Shown: one piece after another, positions 42,480 to 49,952 of the stretch | Position numbering within the stretch: position 1 is the stretch's first letter | Layout of the letters: every line of letters starts with the position of its first letter | From: Ferruginibacter sp. | Lineage (GTDB): Bacteria > Bacteroidota > Bacteroidia > Chitinophagales > Chitinophagaceae | Assembly: GCA_017983695.1 (NCBI GenBank) | Contig: JAGOAX010000008.1 | Coordinates: 1 to 64,000 of the forward strand | DNA length: 64,000 nucleotides | Reading direction: 5' to 3' | Translations under genes and position numbers: made by a program | The notes under the pieces: generated by a model | The model's database searches: none | The model's input: the letters and a program-made list of their open reading frames with translations, nothing else | What the model was told of the DNA's origin: nothing

Positions 42480-44333
42480 ATGTGCGGAATTGCCGGAATA
42501 TTATCAACCTCTTTAGAGCCCATAGCTGAAGGTCATTTAAAAAAAATGATCAATACCATTGCACACCGTGGGCCTGATGGAGAAGGAATATGGCGTAATG
42601 AAACCCAAGACGTGTTATTAGGCCATCGCCGTCTTTCTATTATAGACCTTAGCGAAAATGCCGCCCAGCCAATGCGCTATTTAAACCGGTACACCATTGT
42701 ACATAACGGCGAAATTTATAATTACATCGAACTAAAAGAATTTTTAACCGATAAAGGATATAGTTTTCAATCGCAGTCTGATACAGAAATAATTTTAGCA
42801 GCGTATGATTTTTGGAAAGAAGAATGCCTGAAACATTTTGACGGCATGTTCGCCTTTGCCATTTGGGATGAAAAGGAACAGCAGCTTTTTGCAGCAAGGG
42901 ACCGCTTTGGAGAAAAACCATTTTATTATTATGAGGATGACCGGTACCTGGTTTTTGCAAGCGAAATGAAAGCGCTGTGGGCTGCTGGTGTAGAAAAAAG
43001 TATTGATGAAAAAATGATGCTGAATTATCTTACCCTTGGATATGTGCAAAATGCTGCTGATAAAGAGCAAACTTTTTTTAACAATATTTATTCGTTACCG
43101 CCTGCTCATTATTTTAAATATACACCCTCCAGCCATAGAGTGGTTGTAAAAAAATACTGGCGGCTTGATAAAGAGATCAGGATTACAATTACGGCAGAAG
43201 ATGCCATTGAAAAATTTAATGCATTATTTACTGCGGCTGTAAAAAGAAGGTTGAGAAGTGATGTAACGGTAGGCACCAGTTTAAGTGGCGGACTCGACAG
43301 TTCTTCCATTGTATCTACAATGCAGGCATTGAAAACCAATGGAGCTGAAGTAAAAACATTCTCTGCAGTTTTTCCCGGTTTTGAAAAAGATGAATCTCCA
43401 TATATAAATCTTATCACAGGCAAAACAGGTATTCATAATTTTAAAACACAACCAGCTGCAGATGGTTTAATTAAAGATTTTGAAAAGCTTTGTTATCACC
43501 AGGAGGAACCTTTTTCATCATCCAGTATTTATGCCCAGTTTAAAGTTTTTGAATTGGCCAGACAACAACAGGTAAAGGTTTTACTTGATGGGCAGGGTGC
43601 CGATGAAACACTGGCTGGTTATCATAAGTATATTCATTGGTATTTGCAGGAGGTATTAAGCCGGTATAAATTAGGTGCCACACAAAAAGAAATAATTGCT
43701 TTAAAGAAAAATAACATCCCGTTCAATTGGAATATTAAAAATTATTTTGCCGCTTTTCTTCCCATGCATGCAGCCATGCAACTGGAGAAAAATGAATACC
43801 GAAAAACTATTCGCCAGCCTGATATTGCTCCTGATTTTTTAAAACTACAAAGAGGCCGGGAATGGGAAGGCATACACAAACCTGTTGTTACCAAGCTTAA
43901 CGATATTCTGCACTTCAACAGCATAGAATTTGGATTGGAAGAATTGCTGCGGTATGCAGATAGGAACAGCATGGCACATGGTATAGAGGTACGCCTGCCT
44001 TTTTTAGACCATACACTTGTAGAGTTTATTTTTTCTTTACCCTCTAATTTAAAAATACATGAGGGTTGGACAAAATGGTTGTTAAGAAAAGCAATGGATA
44101 AAAAACTACCCGATGAAATTGTTTGGCGTAAAGACAAAGTGGGGTACGAGCCACCCCAACAACAATGGATGGAAAACAAAACACTGCAGGAATATATGCA
44201 TGAAGCCAAAAGAAAATTAGTGAACGAAAAAATTCTTACCCAAAAAGTATTAGATAAAAAAATTGACCCCAAAGCTGCCCATGCCGATAATAATTACGTC
44301 TGGCGGTATTTATGTGCTGCACAATTGTATTAA
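42480..44333 (+). CDS. asnB: Asparagine synthase (glutamine-hydrolysing)
   Basis: The 617-residue protein starts MCGIAGILS, giving Cys2 as glutaminase nucleophile after Met removal. It has the class II amidotransferase domain (IAHRGPDGEGIW, HNGEIYNYIEL, SQSDTEIILAAY, ARDRFGEKPFYY) and the synthetase PP-loop TSLSGGLDSSSIV with LLDGQGADETLAGY. It makes asparagine from aspartate, ATP and glutamine. It is followed by a trans-sulfuration enzyme gene, so it is probably the housekeeping copy, in contrast to the cluster-resident copy at 18581-20479. Several AsnB-like subgroups amidate other substrates, so the exact role is not certain. Confidence 0.88.
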   Translation: MCGIAGILSTSLEPIAEGHLKKMINTIAHRGPDGEGIWRNETQDVLLGHRRLSIIDLSENAAQPMRYLNRYTIVHNGEIYNYIELKEFLTDKGYSFQSQSDTEIILAAYDFWKEECLKHFDGMFAFAIWDEKEQQLFAARDRFGEKPFYYYEDDRYLVFASEMKALWAAGVEKSIDEKMMLNYLTLGYVQNAADKEQTFFNNIYSLPPAHYFKYTPSSHRVVVKKYWRLDKEIRITITAEDAIEKFNALFTAAVKRRLRSDVTVGTSLSGGLDSSSIVSTMQALKTNGAEVKTFSAVFPGFEKDESPYINLITGKTGIHNFKTQPAADGLIKDFEKLCYHQEEPFSSSSIYAQFKVFELARQQQVKVLLDGQGADETLAGYHKYIHWYLQEVLSRYKLGATQKEIIALKKNNIPFNWNIKNYFAAFLPMHAAMQLEKNEYRKTIRQPDIAPDFLKLQRGREWEGIHKPVVTKLNDILHFNSIEFGLEELLRYADRNSMAHGIEVRLPFLDHTLVEFIFSLPSNLKIHEGWTKWLLRKAMDKKLPDEIVWRKDKVGYEPPQQQWMENKTLQEYMHEAKRKLVNEKILTQKVLDKKIDPKAAHADNNYVWRYLCAAQLY

Positions 44334-44355
44334 GCGGCATTAAAAAATATTTTCT

Positions 44356-44363
44356 CACCTTTG
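44356..44363 (+). promoter_or_regulatory. Probable -7 promoter element CACCTTTG
   Basis: CACCTTTG differs by one base from TAnnTTTG and is followed by the pyrimidine-rich GCTCCC common after such boxes. It lies 22 bases before the start codon at 44386. Confidence 0.4.
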
Positions 44364-44385
44364 CTCCCTAATAATTAATTATACA

Positions 44386-45525
44386 ATGAAACTTGCCACA
44401 AAATTAATACATGCCGGTGCCACACCCGACCCAAGTACCGGAGCTATAATGACGCCTATTTATCAAACCTCTACTTATGTACAGGAAGCGCCGGGAGTAA
44501 ATAAAGGTTATGAATATGCCCGTAGCCAAAACCCAACCCGAAAGGCACTGGAAGATGCTCTGGCAATTATTGAAAATGGCAAATATGCATTAGCATTCAG
44601 CAGTGGCGTTGCAGCAACTGACAGCGTAATAAAATTATTGAACCCCGGCGATGAAGTGATTGCAGCCAGTGATATGTATGGTGGCAGTTACCGCCTGTTT
44701 ACCAAAGTGTGGGAACGCTATGGTATAAAATTTATTTATGTTGACACTACTGATGCAGCTAATGTACAGGCAGCAGTAACCACCAACACAAAATTAATTT
44801 GGGTAGAAACGCCAACTAATCCATTAATGAACATTACCGATATTGAAGCCATTGCTGCAATATCCAAAAAGGCAGGCGCTTTACTTTGTGTGGACAATAC
44901 TTTTGCATCGCCCTATTTACAAAACCCCTTAAACTGGGGAGCTGATATTGTAATGCACAGCGCTACAAAATATTTAGGTGGCCACAGCGATGTGATACAA
45001 GGTTGCTTAATGATGAACGATAAAGAACTAAGAGAAAAATTATACTTCATACAAAAAAGTTGTGGTGCAGTACCAGGCCCACAGGATTGCTTTTTGGTAT
45101 TAAGAGGTATAAAAACTTTAGGTGTACGCATGAAAGCACATTGTGAAAACGGTGAAAAGATTGCACAATGGTTGCGAAAGCATCCAAAGATTGCGAAAGT
45201 GTACTGGCCGGGTTTTGAAGACAGCTCCGGTTATGCTGTTGCCAAAAAACAAATGACAGGCTTTGGAGGTATGATAAGTTTTGAATTAAAAAATGGTAGT
45301 GATGCTGAAGTAAAAAGAGTTTTGTCTTCTACCCATTTATTTTCTCTTGCCGAAAGCCTGGGCGGTGTAGAAAGTTTAATTAACCACCCTGCAAGCATGA
45401 CGCATGCAAGCATACCACGTGAAGAAAGAATTAAAAATGGATTAAGTGATGGTTTGATAAGGCTGAGCGTAGGTATTGAAGATGCTGATGATTTGATAGA
45501 AGATTTGAATAAAGCGATTGGATAG
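44386..45525 (+). CDS. Cystathionine gamma-synthase/lyase family PLP enzyme
   Basis: The 379-residue protein is a Cys/Met metabolism PLP enzyme. It shows YQTSTYVQEAPG, YEYARSQNPTRKALEDAL, the cofactor loop FSSGVAATDSV, CVDNTFASPYLQNPL, the PLP lysine in MHSATKYLGGHSDV and the C-terminal RLSVGIEDADDLIEDL. The same fold covers cystathionine gamma-synthase, cystathionine gamma-lyase and related enzymes, and the sequence alone does not decide between them. A promoter-like box precedes it. Confidence 0.92.
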   Translation: MKLATKLIHAGATPDPSTGAIMTPIYQTSTYVQEAPGVNKGYEYARSQNPTRKALEDALAIIENGKYALAFSSGVAATDSVIKLLNPGDEVIAASDMYGGSYRLFTKVWERYGIKFIYVDTTDAANVQAAVTTNTKLIWVETPTNPLMNITDIEAIAAISKKAGALLCVDNTFASPYLQNPLNWGADIVMHSATKYLGGHSDVIQGCLMMNDKELREKLYFIQKSCGAVPGPQDCFLVLRGIKTLGVRMKAHCENGEKIAQWLRKHPKIAKVYWPGFEDSSGYAVAKKQMTGFGGMISFELKNGSDAEVKRVLSSTHLFSLAESLGGVESLINHPASMTHASIPREERIKNGLSDGLIRLSVGIEDADDLIEDLNKAIG

Positions 45526-45531
45526 TTTAAA

Positions 45532-45900
45532 ATGAAACTATTATACTACCTGTATTATAAAGTGTATAAAACATACAACAGGATTGACAAAGTAGTAAAG
45601 TTATACTGGAGGCCAAGATATCATGCTGATAATTTTGTTACTATGTTTCTATTCAGCATTCCTTTATGGGTAACTCTAAAATTAAATTTGTGGGATACAA
45701 CAATGGCAATACAGTTTATACTTGCTTTAGTGGCTGTATTTACATTCATCGGTTTAGGAATTTTTGTTGAAAGAAAGATAAGGACAAAAGCTATTGGGCT
45801 TTACATGAACGAATCAAAAAAGCAAAGTATTATTGGTGCTCTGTTGGTAAATGTGTTTATCATTATTTATTCCCTTTTATGGTTCTATTTACTTAAATGA
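45532..45900 (+). CDS. Small membrane protein of unknown function
   Basis: The 122-residue protein has three probable membrane helices (about residues 35-55, 58-78 and 98-120) and basic connecting segments. I do not recognise a family. It starts 6 bases after the trans-sulfuration gene and overlaps the next gene by 4 bases (ATGA), so it is part of an operon. Confidence 0.7.
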   Translation: MKLLYYLYYKVYKTYNRIDKVVKLYWRPRYHADNFVTMFLFSIPLWVTLKLNLWDTTMAIQFILALVAVFTFIGLGIFVERKIRTKAIGLYMNESKKQSIIGALLVNVFIIIYSLLWFYLLK

Positions 45901-46670
45901 TAAAAAATAATCTCAAAGAATTTCTGGATAGTAAGGTTGATTATTACAATCAACCTTCTTTTATTGAAGCCGACCCCATTTGCATTCCGCACGGGTTTAC
46001 AAAAAAACAGGATATAGAAATTGCCGGGTTTTTTGCCGCCATATTTGCCTGGGGCAACCGTACCACTATTATTAACAAGAGTAAAGAGTTGCTTGGGCTG
46101 CTACATAATTCGCCACATGATTTTATACTGCAGCACAACAGTAAAGATTTAAAAAAACTGGAAGGTTTTAAACACCGCACTTTTAACACTACCGACCTTT
46201 TATATTGTATTGAATTTTTAAAATATCATTATAGCCGGAATGATTCGCTTGAAACAGCTTTTACAAAAGGATTGCATAAAAAAGACGGTACTATTGAAAA
46301 CGGGCTGAAAGAATTTTATAATTACTTCTTCTCCTTACCTCACATACCGGAAAGAACAAAAAAGCACATAGCATCTCCCGAAAAGAAATCTTCCTGCAAA
46401 AGATTAAATATGTATTTACGCTGGATGGTACGTAATGATAATAAAGGGGTTGATTTTGGCATCTGGAAAAACATCAGCCCGGCACAACTGGTTATACCCA
46501 TTGATGTACATGTGGCCAGAGTGGCTAAACGGTTTAACTTATTACAAAACAATACACCTGATTGGCAGGCCGCTTTGGAATTAACCGCATATTTACGAAC
46601 TTTAGATAAGCATGACCCAGTTAAATATGATTTTGCACTATTCAGCCTGGGTGTAATTGAAAAACTTTGA
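45897..46670 (+). CDS. DUF2400 (TIGR02757) family protein
   Basis: The 257-residue protein matches the TIGR02757/DUF2400 family, helical proteins related in fold to HhH-GPD DNA glycosylases. Visible are DPICIPHGFTKKQDIEIAGF near residue 20, FAWGNRTTIINKS, KRLNMYLRWMVRNDNKGVDF and LVIPIDVHVARVAKRFNLL, the last like the HhH-Asp segment of endonuclease III. It has no known activity in most bacteria; a DNA repair link is inference. It overlaps both neighbours by 4 bases. Confidence 0.88.
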   Translation: MIKNNLKEFLDSKVDYYNQPSFIEADPICIPHGFTKKQDIEIAGFFAAIFAWGNRTTIINKSKELLGLLHNSPHDFILQHNSKDLKKLEGFKHRTFNTTDLLYCIEFLKYHYSRNDSLETAFTKGLHKKDGTIENGLKEFYNYFFSLPHIPERTKKHIASPEKKSSCKRLNMYLRWMVRNDNKGVDFGIWKNISPAQLVIPIDVHVARVAKRFNLLQNNTPDWQAALELTAYLRTLDKHDPVKYDFALFSLGVIEKL

Positions 46671-46990
46671 CCAACCCGGAACTAATACAAACAATTAATA
46701 CCGATCTGGCACTTGCATTGCCCGAAAAAATTTCTTTTGACAAAATGCAGCATGAATTGTCGGATTATATCAATCAGCTTATTAAAATTGATTTTGAAAA
46801 ACTCGTGGCTATTTTATACAGGATTGATGTGAATGAAGAAAAATTGAAAACTTTTTTAATTTATAATCCTAACGAAGATGCCGGAAAGGTAATTGCTGAC
46901 CTGGTGGTTGAAAGGCTGCAGCAAAAAATAAATTTAAGAAAACAATTTTCGGGCAAATCTTTAACAGATGACGATGAAGAAAAATGGTAA
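46667..46990 (+). CDS. Conserved small protein of unknown function
   Basis: The 107-residue protein uses a TTG start that overlaps the preceding stop (TTGA), a coupling arrangement that supports this start over the internal ATG at 46745. The sequence is helical and acidic, with MQHELSDYINQLIKIDFEKL and VIADLVVERLQQK. It has no signal peptide or metal motif. I do not recognise a named family; it resembles short conserved Bacteroidota proteins. Confidence 0.7.
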   Translation: MTNPELIQTINTDLALALPEKISFDKMQHELSDYINQLIKIDFEKLVAILYRIDVNEEKLKTFLIYNPNEDAGKVIADLVVERLQQKINLRKQFSGKSLTDDDEEKW

Positions 46991-46995
46991 TTTTG
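46988..46995 (+). promoter_or_regulatory. Bacteroidota -7 promoter element TAATTTTG
   Basis: Exact TAnnTTTG match followed by TCCC, 16 bases before the start at 47012. It overlaps the end of the preceding gene. Confidence 0.55.
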
Positions 46996-47011
46996 TCCCT
47001 TCTAATTAAAC

Positions 47012-48151
47012 ATGATTATGTTTCAGATAGCTGAAGTTAAAGATACTGTTGCACAAAAAACATTTATACGGTCCATATATTCCTTTTATAAAAACGATCC
47101 TTCATTTATTGCCCCGCTTGAAACTGAAGTTGAAAATATATTTGATCCAACCCACAATTCATTTTTTAAACACGGCATTTGCACCAGGTGGCTTTTATAC
47201 AACGATAAAAAAATTGTTGGCCGTATTGCTGCTTTTATTAATCACGAAAAAGCGAAGGTTACTGATGTGCCAACTGGTGGCATTGGCTTTTTTGAATGTA
47301 CTAACGACCAGCAGGCTGCTAATACTTTATTTAACACCGCTATTGCCTGGTTGCAACAAAATGGCATGCAGGCCATGGAAGGGCCAATAAATTTTGGAGA
47401 GAATGACAGCTGGTGGGGATTACTTATAGATGGTTTCAGGCCACCATCAATGAACATGAATTATAACCCGCCATATTACCAGCAACTATTCGAAAATTTT
47501 GGATGGCAAAAAGAATATGATCAGCTAACCAATGTAATTGATTTAAGAAAAACCGTTCCGGAAAGATTTACCAAAATTGCCGAATGGGTTACTAAAAAAC
47601 CCGGGTACAGTTTCCGGCACTTTACTAAAAAAGATTTTACCGGTTTTTCGGAAGATTTTAAAGAGATATATAATGATGCCTGGCGGGATTTTGAAAATTT
47701 TACGCCTATTGATTCTGCTTCAATTAACGACCAGTTTGAACGCATGAAACCAATACTGGATGAAAAGATAATCTGGTTTGCCTATTATAACAACGAACCC
47801 GTTGCATTTGTTATTTGTCTGCCTAACACCAACCAGATATTGCGTTATGTAAATGGCCGGCTTGATTTTATTGGTAAATTAAAATACCTGTGGTATAATA
47901 ATACAAAAAAAATAGACCGTATAAGAGCAATAGTGATGGGAGTAAAACAAAAGTATCAGCACAAGGGAATTGAAAGTGCCTTAATTTATATTCTTAAGCA
48001 GGAAGTAGTGCCCCGCAATACTTTTATGGAAGTGGAACTGGCCTGGGTGGGAGACTTTAATAAAAAAATGATGGATGTACATGCTGCAACTGGCGCACAC
48101 TTAGAAAAAACACACCGAACGTACCGTTATATTTTTAAAGGAAACAGTTAA
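47012..48151 (+). CDS. GNAT-like protein of unknown substrate
   Basis: The 379-residue protein combines an N-terminal segment often seen in Bacteroidota proteins of this type (YSFYKNDPSFIAPLETEVE) with GNAT-like cores (GRIAAFINHE near residue 75; VAFVICLPNTNQIL and KQKYQHKGIESALIYIL in the second half, the latter like an acyl-CoA loop). The central EGPINFGENDSWWGLL is strongly conserved in look. It may be a double-GNAT acyltransferase. ATGs at 47012 and 47018 are both possible starts. Substrate unknown. Confidence 0.75.
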   Translation: MIMFQIAEVKDTVAQKTFIRSIYSFYKNDPSFIAPLETEVENIFDPTHNSFFKHGICTRWLLYNDKKIVGRIAAFINHEKAKVTDVPTGGIGFFECTNDQQAANTLFNTAIAWLQQNGMQAMEGPINFGENDSWWGLLIDGFRPPSMNMNYNPPYYQQLFENFGWQKEYDQLTNVIDLRKTVPERFTKIAEWVTKKPGYSFRHFTKKDFTGFSEDFKEIYNDAWRDFENFTPIDSASINDQFERMKPILDEKIIWFAYYNNEPVAFVICLPNTNQILRYVNGRLDFIGKLKYLWYNNTKKIDRIRAIVMGVKQKYQHKGIESALIYILKQEVVPRNTFMEVELAWVGDFNKKMMDVHAATGAHLEKTHRTYRYIFKGNS

Positions 48152-48160
48152 TACCTGCCC

Positions 48161-48835
48161 TTACTCAAACATCAACTGTTCTTCCTTTTCTTTATCATCT
48201 GCTTCCACTTTTAAATCGAACATGGTGCCAAATACATGGTCCCATAAAGTAGAGCTTACGCCAAATCCCATTTCGGTATTTTTATAATGATGCAGGTGGT
48301 GGTTGCGCCACAAAGGCTTCATCCATTTAAAAGGTGGCTTATATGCATGTATGGCATAATGCATAGAGCCATACATTAAATAACCCGTTACAAACCCTGG
48401 GAAAAGAGCAAACACATAAAAGGCAACACCAAATAAGCTGCATAGTAAATACAATACAAAAAAAACAAAAACTGCCAGCATAAGGCTTGGTACAGGCGGC
48501 ATAAATAATCTTTCTTTATCTCTTGGATACTCATGGTGATTACCGTGTATTACATAAACAATTTTGGTGGCCTTTTTAAACCGGGCAAAAAAGTGAAATA
48601 TAAACCGGTGCATCATATATTCAAAAAACGACCAGGAAAACACACCTCCCAAAAAAGCAAGCAGTATTTGTATGCCGTTTAATTGTATAACAACACTGCT
48701 GTAATACAACATAGCTGTAATAACCGGCAAATACATGCCCCATATTACCAGCGGATGTGTTTTGGTAAGATGTTCGAGATGCTGGTTTTTAAATAACCGG
48801 GCCTGACCCTTATTATTTATTTTCTCAAATTTCAT
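48161..48835 (-). CDS. Fatty acid hydroxylase/sterol desaturase family protein
   Basis: The 224-residue membrane protein has four hydrophobic segments and the histidine clusters of di-iron membrane hydroxylases: HRFIFH (about residue 72), HGNHHEYPRD, HYAIH and NHHLHH. The arrangement resembles fatty acid 2-hydroxylases. In Bacteroidota these could hydroxylate sphingolipid or other fatty acyl chains; this is inference. A promoter with -7 and -33 elements is visible upstream. Confidence 0.88.
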   Translation of the reverse strand: MKFEKINNKGQARLFKNQHLEHLTKTHPLVIWGMYLPVITAMLYYSSVVIQLNGIQILLAFLGGVFSWSFFEYMMHRFIFHFFARFKKATKIVYVIHGNHHEYPRDKERLFMPPVPSLMLAVFVFFVLYLLCSLFGVAFYVFALFPGFVTGYLMYGSMHYAIHAYKPPFKWMKPLWRNHHLHHYKNTEMGFGVSSTLWDHVFGTMFDLKVEADDKEKEEQLMFE

Positions 48836-48853
48836 TATATAGTTTTAGCAACA

Positions 48854-48882
48854 CAAAATTAACCGTTCACATTAAAAAACAA
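48854..48882 (-). promoter_or_regulatory. Promoter of the hydroxylase gene (-33 TTG, -7 TAATTTTG)
   Basis: On the minus strand TTG (plus CAA, 48880-48882) is followed after 18 bases by TAATTTTG (plus CAAAATTA, 48854-48861), which fits the Bacteroidota consensus. It ends 18 bases before the start codon at 48835. Confidence 0.65.
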
Positions 48883-48918
48883 TAGCTCTTTTGTTAATTT
48901 AGTAAGTCTATTATTAGC

Positions 48919-48926
48919 TATTTTTG
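48919..48926 (+). promoter_or_regulatory. Bacteroidota -7 promoter element TATTTTTG
   Basis: Exact TAnnTTTG match followed by CCCTC, 18 bases before ATG 48945. It overlaps the alternative TTG start at 48924, which argues against that start. Confidence 0.6.
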
Positions 48927-48944
48927 CCCTCAACTTATTCAACC

Positions 48945-49952
48945 ATGAAATTAGTAACTTATTTAAAAAACGATCAGCATCAACTGGCAATTTTAGTAGA
49001 TGGTAATTTATATGATACCGATGCATTGCACCCCGATCTGCCAATCAGCATGTCGATGTTTTTAAATTATTGGGATGATATAATGCCGTTGGCATTGGCT
49101 TGTGAACGCCGCATTAAAGAAGGGTTGGTAAGAAGCACTCATGCCGTTCCGTTCAGCGATGCAGAAATTTTAGCGCCTGTACCACACCCCACAAGTTGCA
49201 GGGATGGTTATGCCTTCCGGCAACATGTGGCCGCTGCAAGACGCAACAGAAAGGTGGACATGATACCGGAGTTTGATCAATACCCCATTTTTTATTTTAC
49301 CAATCACAACAGCATACAGGGGCCAGGCGAAATTGTTTGTATGCCCGATCATTTTGAAAAACTGGATTTTGAACTGGAGGCTGCAATCGTTATTTCTAAA
49401 TCGGGCAGAAATATTCCTGCTGCTGAAGCAGATGAATATATTGGTGGATTAATGATAATGAATGACATGAGTGCAAGGCGTTTACAGATGGAAGAAATGC
49501 TGTTGAACCTTGGGCCGGCAAAAGGAAAAGATTTTGCCACAGTTATTGGTCCCGTGCTGGTTACTTTAGATGAACTGGAACAGTTTGAAGTGCCTTGCAA
49601 AGAAGGCCATACCGGTAAAGCCTGGAATTTAAATATGAAATGCTGGGTAAATGGTGTGCAGGTTAGTGAAGGAAATGTGAGCGATATGGACTGGACCTTT
49701 GCTGAAATAATTGAACGCTGCAGCTATGGTGTTAACTTATTTGCCGGCGATGTTATTGGCAGCGGCACAGTGGGCACCGGTTGTTTTTTAGAATTAAATG
49801 GTACAGGAAAACTGAACGACCCTGATTATACAGAACAATGGTTACAGGAAGGTGATGTGGTAGAAATGGAAATTGACGGCCTGGGTAAACTAAGCAACAC
49901 CATTGTAAAAGACGAAAGCGATTTTTCTATTTTGGCTTTAAAGAAAATTTAA
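48945..49952 (+). CDS. Fumarylacetoacetate hydrolase family protein
   Basis: The 335-residue enzyme begins MKLVTYLKNDQ. Family motifs include PIFYFTNHNSIQGPGE, FEKLDFELEAAIVI (its acidic residues bind metal), GLMIMNDMSARRLQMEE, GPAKGKDFATVIGPVLV and GDVIGSGTVGTGCFLEL. Members hydrolyse carbon-carbon bonds of acylpyruvate-type compounds; this one is closest in look to the fumarylacetoacetase group of aromatic degradation, but the substrate cannot be fixed. A TTG codon at 48924 would add 7 residues, but lies inside the promoter box, so ATG 48945 is preferred. Confidence 0.88.
   Translation: MKLVTYLKNDQHQLAILVDGNLYDTDALHPDLPISMSMFLNYWDDIMPLALACERRIKEGLVRSTHAVPFSDAEILAPVPHPTSCRDGYAFRQHVAAARRNRKVDMIPEFDQYPIFYFTNHNSIQGPGEIVCMPDHFEKLDFELEAAIVISKSGRNIPAAEADEYIGGLMIMNDMSARRLQMEEMLLNLGPAKGKDFATVIGPVLVTLDELEQFEVPCKEGHTGKAWNLNMKCWVNGVQVSEGNVSDMDWTFAEIIERCSYGVNLFAGDVIGSGTVGTGCFLELNGTGKLNDPDYTEQWLQEGDVVEMEIDGLGKLSNTIVKDESDFSILALKKI

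Noticed and set aside
43742..44272. A 176-codon minus-strand frame opposite asnB
   Set aside because: Antisense shadow of the AsnB synthetase domain; Ser/Leu/Phe-rich composition and no independent signals.
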